Source: Pseudomonadota bacterium
Lineage (GTDB): Bacteria > Myxococcota_A > Polyangia > Polyangiales > Polyangiaceae
Assembly (NCBI GenBank): GCA_023423895.1
Contig: JAFAER010000253.1
Span: forward strand, 1-64,000
Length of the DNA stretch: 64,000 nucleotides
Direction: 5' to 3'
Positions 62,749-64,000 of this stretch are shown here, one piece after another; within the stretch, counting starts at the first letter, position 1; the number at the start of each line of letters is the position of its first letter. A program made the translations under genes and the position numbers. The notes below the pieces were generated by a model that saw nothing but the letters and a program-made list of their open reading frames with translations, had not been told where the DNA came from and searched no databases.

Positions 62749-63680
62749 CTAGGGTGTGTCCAGCGCACCGATGCCCTTCGCCTTCAGTTCCTTCCATTCG
62801 ATGAAGCGCACCTTGGCCATCCCCCCCAATGTCGATTGCCACGGCCACTTTCTGGGTAACGTCCTGGCTTCCGAGCATCGCGGTCTCAGGCGGTAGCCGG
62901 TGAATGCCGAAGCTCCCGTCGGCGGCGAGGAAGAGCCCAAAGCTCTTCTCGCCAGACGCATGTGCAGCCAGCACCTGGTTCTTGATCCATGGCCAATCGA
63001 GATTCCCCTTCGCGAATGTCGGCGACTCCTTTCGCGATGCTTTCCACATTGCCGGGCAAGCTCACGCCTAGAATGCGCTTCACCGCGTTCTTCGCCGTTT
63101 CCGCTTCCTTGTCAGGTCCGACCCAATCGGAGAGCGCGAGGGCGATCTCGTCGACGACCCGCACGATGACGTCGCGCGCGGGCGCGAGCGAGCGCGTTCG
63201 CTCTTCCGGCGTACTGCGCGAGGCCCAAAGATCGTCCAGTACGCCGCACATCTGCGCGCCGGTGGCGAACGCGAGCTGCGAGAGGGGGGAGCTTGGCAAG
63301 AATTCGTTCAAGAACCACCGACGCCATGCCTCGAGCGCTTCGACGCCTTCGCGCGCTCGCGCGACGTTCGCGAACACTAACGGCGGAGGCGTGTCTACGT
63401 CGGCCGCCGAGCGGTATCGAATGTTGATGGCGCGGATGGCGGGCAGGAGCTCGTGGCAATGCCATGCGAGCAGATCGTTCATCGTGTCGTCCCCTGTAGC
63501 CTCAGCTTCGGCGAGCGTTCGTGCGAACGAGCCTATCGTGGCCCCGAACCGGACGAGCGCTGGGAGAGGGAACGAGGCCGCGAAGGGCACGCGACCCAGA
63601 AGCTCGTTGATTAGCGGAAGGGCAAAGGCGGGATGTTGCCAGTCGGTCGGCACGCCCACCTCGCCCTGGCGCTCCGCCAT
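62749..63680 (-). pseudogene. Unrecognised gene interrupted by two single-G insertions
   Basis: Starts at ATG 63680 (MAERQGEVGV), which overlaps the upstream stop as TGATG. Frame 1 runs to about 63008, where a GGGG run (63005-63008, minus strand) shifts it. Frame 2 then continues with protein-like sequence ('NLDWPWIKNQVLAAHASGEK', 'GLFLAADGSFGIHRLPPETA'). A GGGGGGG run at 62821-62827 shifts it again, and frame 3 ends at 62749 ('MAKVRFIEWKELKAKGIGAL'). Removing one G from each run gives one 930-nt frame of 309 residues. It has no recognised domain. Either a real double mutation or sequencing error. Confidence 0.7.
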
Positions 63681-64000
63681 CAAAGCTGGGCGCCACGACG
63701 CCTCGCGTGCGAATCGCCGGGCACGCCCCAGAAGTCCGCCAAACCGACGCGCCCCCCGTCGCGGATTGCATGCCATACGTCGAGCCAGCTCGCCTCATCT
63801 TCGACGGTCACTTCGACGAACGGTTCCAACAGTTCTGCGGCAAGCTTGGCGATCATCGACAGGCTTGCAGGGCCGCTACGCTGCTTCGAGCGATTGGCGG
63901 CGAACCATCGGGTGATTGCGTTGTTCGCCGAGCCGAGGAACCCTCGGTCTATCGACCGTGCAAGCATGGCCCATGGATCGACGACGCCGATGGTCAGCGC
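63680..64000 (-). CDS. Unrecognised protein, 5' part outside the window
   Basis: Minus-strand frame open from the window edge (64000) to the stop at 63680, so only the last 106 residues are visible. It reads as a mixed helix protein ('SMIAKLAAELLEPFVEV', 'VEDEASWLDVWHAIRDGG') and has no recognised motif. ATG 63967 (MLARSIDRG) is in frame, but the frame continues upstream, so the true start is not visible. The stop shares one base with the ATG of the frameshifted gene downstream, so the two form an operon. Confidence 0.55.
   Translation of the reverse strand, partial: ALTIGVVDPWAMLARSIDRGFLGSANNAITRWFAANRSKQRSGPASLSMIAKLAAELLEPFVEVTVEDEASWLDVWHAIRDGGRVGLADFWGVPGDSHARRRGAQL

Overview
The window is GC-rich bacterial chromosome (roughly two-thirds G+C) that looks like a myxobacterium of the Polyangiales type (Labilithrix/Sandaracinus-like). 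The reasons are eukaryote-like Ser/Thr kinases with HRD-x-SP-x-N catalytic loops, many secreted lipoproteins with low-complexity Asp/Gly/Ala linkers and Cys-rich domains, a trypsin-like protease with a MYXO-CTERM-like tail, and very sparse operons. No rRNA, CRISPR array, complete IS element or prophage is visible. The only RNA gene found is an initiator tRNA-Met at 44088. The taxon is an inference from gene content.

Layout. 0.1-1.4 kb: arsR-VOC-SRPBCC operon. 1.4-4.8 kb (minus): two sugar-surface-type lipoproteins followed by a GH43 arabinanase-like enzyme. 5.3-7.9 kb: a membrane Ser/Thr kinase with a PEGA-like envelope protein. 8.5-11.3 kb: an ECF-type sigma factor divergent from a Ser/Thr kinase that carries an N-terminal anti-sigma-type zinc motif. 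11.3-12.2 kb: a gene-free stretch with two inverted ~126-bp repeat elements around an 18-bp tandem repeat. 12.2-18.7 kb (minus): DUF4920 lipoprotein, envelope protein, di-heme cytochrome/propeller lipoprotein and an overlapping three-gene envelope operon. 19.1-27.1 kb: a serine hydrolase-NamZ fusion (peptidoglycan sugar recycling), repeated hairpins, two six-hairpin glycosidases and a GreA-tail protein. 27.2-35 kb: hybrid histidine kinase, second di-heme lipoprotein, penicillin-acylase family protein and formylglycine-generating-enzyme-like lipoprotein. 35.3-41.3 kb: DUF1554-like lipoprotein, GH13 amylase, small lipoproteins and a trypsin-like protease.

41.5-55.2 kb is a run of regulator/small-enzyme pairs: three AraC types, WYL, ArsR and LysR regulators beside ABM, epimerase, VOC, NmrA, SRPBCC and quinone-reductase genes. 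A PhyH dioxygenase lies among them without an adjacent regulator. Several candidate operators are visible in the divergent gaps. 55.4-62.1 kb: an ATP-grasp remnant, a Kef-type antiporter, two overlapping pol-beta-like nucleotidyltransferases (RlaP/YcgL-like) and an SGNH hydrolase. The right end holds an unrecognised two-gene operon. Its second gene is broken by two apparent single-G insertions, and removing them restores one 309-residue frame.

Together the recognisable genes suggest cell-surface polysaccharide and peptidoglycan degradation (GH43, GH13, GH15-like, six-hairpin, NamZ, SGNH), envelope signalling (two kinases, one histidine kinase, one ECF sigma) and small-molecule stress responses. 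The points most worth a second look are the sigma/zinc-kinase pair, the composite inverted repeat, the three 11-bp repeats before the cytochrome gene and the doubly frameshifted end operon.
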